Part shown: positions 62,306 through 64,000 of the stretch, one piece after another | Position numbering within the stretch: the first letter of the stretch is position 1 | How the letters are laid out: every line of letters begins with the position of its first letter | DNA from: Bradyrhizobium sp. RP6 | GTDB lineage: Bacteria; Pseudomonadota; Alphaproteobacteria; Rhizobiales; Xanthobacteraceae | DNA length: 64,000 bases | Direction: 5' to 3' | Assembly (NCBI RefSeq): GCF_003837805.1 | Contig: NZ_RQIT01000017.1 | Span: 62,001 to 126,000 of the forward strand | The notes under the pieces: model-generated | Told to the model about the DNA's origin: nothing | Seen by the model: only the letters and a program-made list of their open reading frames with translations | Databases searched by the model: none | Made by a program: the position numbers and the translations under genes

Positions 62306-62911
62306 CTATCGCTCGTCCTTGGGCGGCATCCGGGGCGGCGGAATCGGGGTGAACACCGCGCCTTGCGCGCCGGCCGGCGGCGCATTGAACTCACCGGTCG
62401 AGGAATCGCCGCCGCTTGTCTCCAAAATGGTCTTGGGCGTCACATATTCCCGGACCATGTCGATCAGGCTGCCGTCGCCGCCGCCGAAATCCGCGGCCCG
62501 CCCGCCTTGAGGGTGACCGGCTGCGATCTCGTTCTGCGCGGCATGGGTCTTGTCGGCCAGCCTGTCGTCGTACGGCACCCGGAAGGCCCGGGGGATGCCG
62601 CTCGGACGATTGTCCTCATCCAGCGCCTCGACCCACAGATAGATCGAGCCGGGATCGCCTTCCAGTGAGTGCGGCTCGACAATGCGGGCCTGGAGCAGCT
62701 TGAAGGCGGAGGGCATCCGTTCGGAGCTGGCCCAGCCGAGCAGCCCGCGCATCTCGGTAAAGCTCACGACATAGAAGGTGCTGGTCACGACCACGGCGAC
62801 CGCCTTCAATGACCAGTGCAACCGCGCATAGACCAGCACGACCAGCAGCAGAGCGCCGATGACCGCGTAGGCGACCGACAGCGTCAGGATGACGGTTTGC
62901 AGATTACTCAC
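62306..62911 (-). CDS. Membrane-anchored hypothetical protein
   Basis: The 201-residue protein has two N-terminal hydrophobic helices (VILTLSVAYAVIGALLLVVL and LKAVAVVVTSTFYVVSFTEM) and a soluble domain with PGSIYLWVEALDEDNRPSGI and AFRVPYDDRLADKTHAA, ending in a Pro-rich tail. It overlaps the next upstream gene by 8 bases, so translation is coupled. Family not recognised. It sits downstream of the DUF2135-like and ExbB-like genes. Confidence 0.75.
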   Translation of the reverse strand: MSNLQTVILTLSVAYAVIGALLLVVLVYARLHWSLKAVAVVVTSTFYVVSFTEMRGLLGWASSERMPSAFKLLQARIVEPHSLEGDPGSIYLWVEALDEDNRPSGIPRAFRVPYDDRLADKTHAAQNEIAAGHPQGGRAADFGGGDGSLIDMVREYVTPKTILETSGGDSSTGEFNAPPAGAQGAVFTPIPPPRMPPKDER

Positions 62912-63575
62912 GGCGCATCCTCACACCGGTCTTCGGATCGATGTCGGCGCCGTTGGCGCGCACGTTGCGGAACGTCTCCAGCAGGGATTTCGGCCGCTGG
63001 TCGACATTGATGACCTTGCCCTCGGAATCGAGCCGGAAACGCACCGCGGTCTTCTCGTCGCCGGTATGGCCGAGCACGAGCTTGTTGTCGAAGATCACCT
63101 GCGCGGTCGGGTTGAGCTTCTGCACCTTCACGCTCGCCGTAACAGGCTCGCCGGTCGTTGCCTGGAAATGCGAAACGTTGACGGTGTATTCGCCGGCGAC
63201 GATGCCGCGCACCGTGACGATCTCCTCGCGGATCGGCGAAGCGATCTTCTTGCCGTTGACGATGATGAAATCATTGGCCCCGCCGCGGTCGTCGCGGTCG
63301 AGCGTGAGGAAACCGGCCTCGCGGTGGCGATACCAGGCGATGTTGCCGGCGGGATCCTGCACGAAGAGGTCGAGATCGTCAGGATGATTGTCCGGCCAGT
63401 CCATCGTGATGATGAACTCCGCCTTGGAATCGATCTTGCCTTCCTTGGCGTCCGGCGAGACCGCGAGCAGCGCCAGGAAGAACAGGAACGCGATCACCTG
63501 GAGCGCCTTGAACAGCATCACGCCCAGCGGATCGAACGGCTCCTCGCGCGGATAGAGACCGAAATCATCCATCAT
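62904..63575 (-). CDS. Single-pass membrane protein with YfaP/DUF2135-like domain
   Basis: The 223-residue protein has an N-terminal cytoplasmic stretch, one membrane helix (FKALQVIAFLFFLALLAV, about 22-40), and a periplasmic beta domain. The domain pattern ITMDWPDNHPDDLDLFVQDP, NIAWYRHREAG and GEYTVNVSHFQATTGEPV resembles YfaP/DUF2135. The topology of a short N-terminus and one helix with a periplasmic domain is like TolR/ExbD, but the domain is different. It overlaps the ExbB-like gene by 4 bases. Function unknown. Confidence 0.78.
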   Translation of the reverse strand: MMDDFGLYPREEPFDPLGVMLFKALQVIAFLFFLALLAVSPDAKEGKIDSKAEFIITMDWPDNHPDDLDLFVQDPAGNIAWYRHREAGFLTLDRDDRGGANDFIIVNGKKIASPIREEIVTVRGIVAGEYTVNVSHFQATTGEPVTASVKVQKLNPTAQVIFDNKLVLGHTGDEKTAVRFRLDSEGKVINVDQRPKSLLETFRNVRANGADIDPKTGVRMRRE

Positions 63576-64000
63576 GACGGCGCACCGGAACCTTTGCGCT
63601 CCAGCACCGGCGTCACGTAGGTCTCCGTCAGCACCACCGCATCCGAGAACACCCGCTGGGTCGCGGTATCCAGCATGTAATACTGGATCCGGACCAGGAT
63701 CGAGCCGACGAGGCCGGCCAGTGTCGTGTACATCGCGACCGCCATGCCGTCGCTCATCAAGCCCATCGAGGAACGCATCGCGACCTTGTCGGCGGCATCC
63801 AGCCCCGCGATCGGCGCCAGCATGATGATGAAGCCGATAATGGTGCCGAGCAGGCCGAGCTTCATCAGCGTATCGGAGACGAAAGCACCGAAGCCGTTGG
63901 AGCCCCGCAAGCGATCAGCGAGGTTTCGCAATAGCAGCGTCTGGTCGACCGGCCGGTAGTCCTGCGCCGCAGCTTTCGTCACCAGGCTCTGGATGTGGTC
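63572..64000 (-). CDS. MotA/TolQ/ExbB proton channel family protein (partial)
   Basis: The gene runs off the right edge. The visible C-terminal part has the family's two membrane helices: LGLLGTIIGFIIMLAPIAGL and MAVAMYTTLAGLVGSILVRI. MotA/TolQ/ExbB proteins form proton channels that drive a periplasmic or rotor partner. The next gene, starting in its stop (ATGA overlap), is a single-pass protein with a YfaP-like domain, in the position normally held by ExbD/TolR/MotB. The upstream portion of the gene is outside the window. Confidence 0.85.
   Translation of the reverse strand, partial: DHIQSLVTKAAAQDYRPVDQTLLLRNLADRLRGSNGFGAFVSDTLMKLGLLGTIIGFIIMLAPIAGLDAADKVAMRSSMGLMSDGMAVAMYTTLAGLVGSILVRIQYYMLDTATQRVFSDAVVLTETYVTPVLERKGSGAPS

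Overview
The window looks like a chromosomal stretch of a GC-rich alphaproteobacterium, most likely Bradyrhizobium or a close relative. The reasons are the gene content (CIRCE-controlled groESL, a pcaB-pcaD-pcaC aromatic cluster, a complete liv branched-chain amino acid transporter, CO-dehydrogenase-type molybdenum hydroxylase genes, Usg, a GT41 O-GlcNAc-transferase-like protein) and several families of palindromic intergenic repeats typical of that group. The taxon is inferred from content; no 16S gene, tRNA, CRISPR array, insertion sequence or prophage was seen.

Layout. 1-4.2 kb: tail of a circularly permuted ATP-grasp gene, then alpha-E protein, transglutaminase-like protein, AhpD-like protein, the Anbu proteasome-like peptidase and an SDR. 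4.3-7.7 kb: an MFS exporter broken by a frameshift, a CNT-type nucleoside transporter, and a cupin with a histone-like basic tail. 7.9-13.6 kb: TPR-GT41 transferase, usg, groES-groEL with a CIRCE element and a candidate RpoH promoter, and lepB. 13.7-20.4 kb: LysR/isochorismatase-type pair, a Tlde1/DUF2778 protein, and a FecR plus CHASE2-cyclase pair. 20.5-28.1 kb: two glycosyltransferases (GT39 and GT2-GtrA), small envelope proteins, DUF72-DUF488, a phzF-like gene with an in-frame stop, and a second membrane cyclase. 28.2-33.1 kb: a four-gene TetR/HlyD/ABC-ATPase/permease efflux operon divergent from ArsR-SRPBCC-GFA. 33.1-36.4 kb: GH4 glycosidase, Zn alcohol dehydrogenase, DUF2000 and DUF4189 proteins. 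36.6-43.5 kb: CO-dehydrogenase-type cluster (coxG, coxS, coxM, coxD, coxE, two XdhC parts and a MoeA-MocA fusion) with no large catalytic subunit. 43.6-46.4 kb: pcaB-pcaD-pcaC. 47.1-52.7 kb: a 56-residue Gln-rich protein and livHMGF plus the binding protein. 52.8-56.2 kb: a stand-alone receiver divergent from a MASE4-PAS-PAS hybrid kinase. 56.2-59.3 kb: P1 peptidase, KTSC protein, EF-hand protein, rpe. 59.4-64 kb: three very small genes, then a minus-strand cluster of a kinase-universal stress protein fusion, a metallophosphoesterase, two membrane-anchored proteins (one with a YfaP/DUF2135-like domain) and a MotA/TolQ/ExbB channel that runs off the window.

The most notable items are: the Anbu peptidase locus; the hydroxylase cluster missing its large subunit; the ExbB-like channel with a DUF2135-like partner next to a kinase-USP fusion; two disrupted genes (MFS frameshift, PhzF stop just before the catalytic Glu); and dense regulatory dyads, including a second degenerate CIRCE-like element upstream of groES and a compact TetR/ArsR intergenic region. 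Intergenic palindromic repeats occur throughout, including inside operons.
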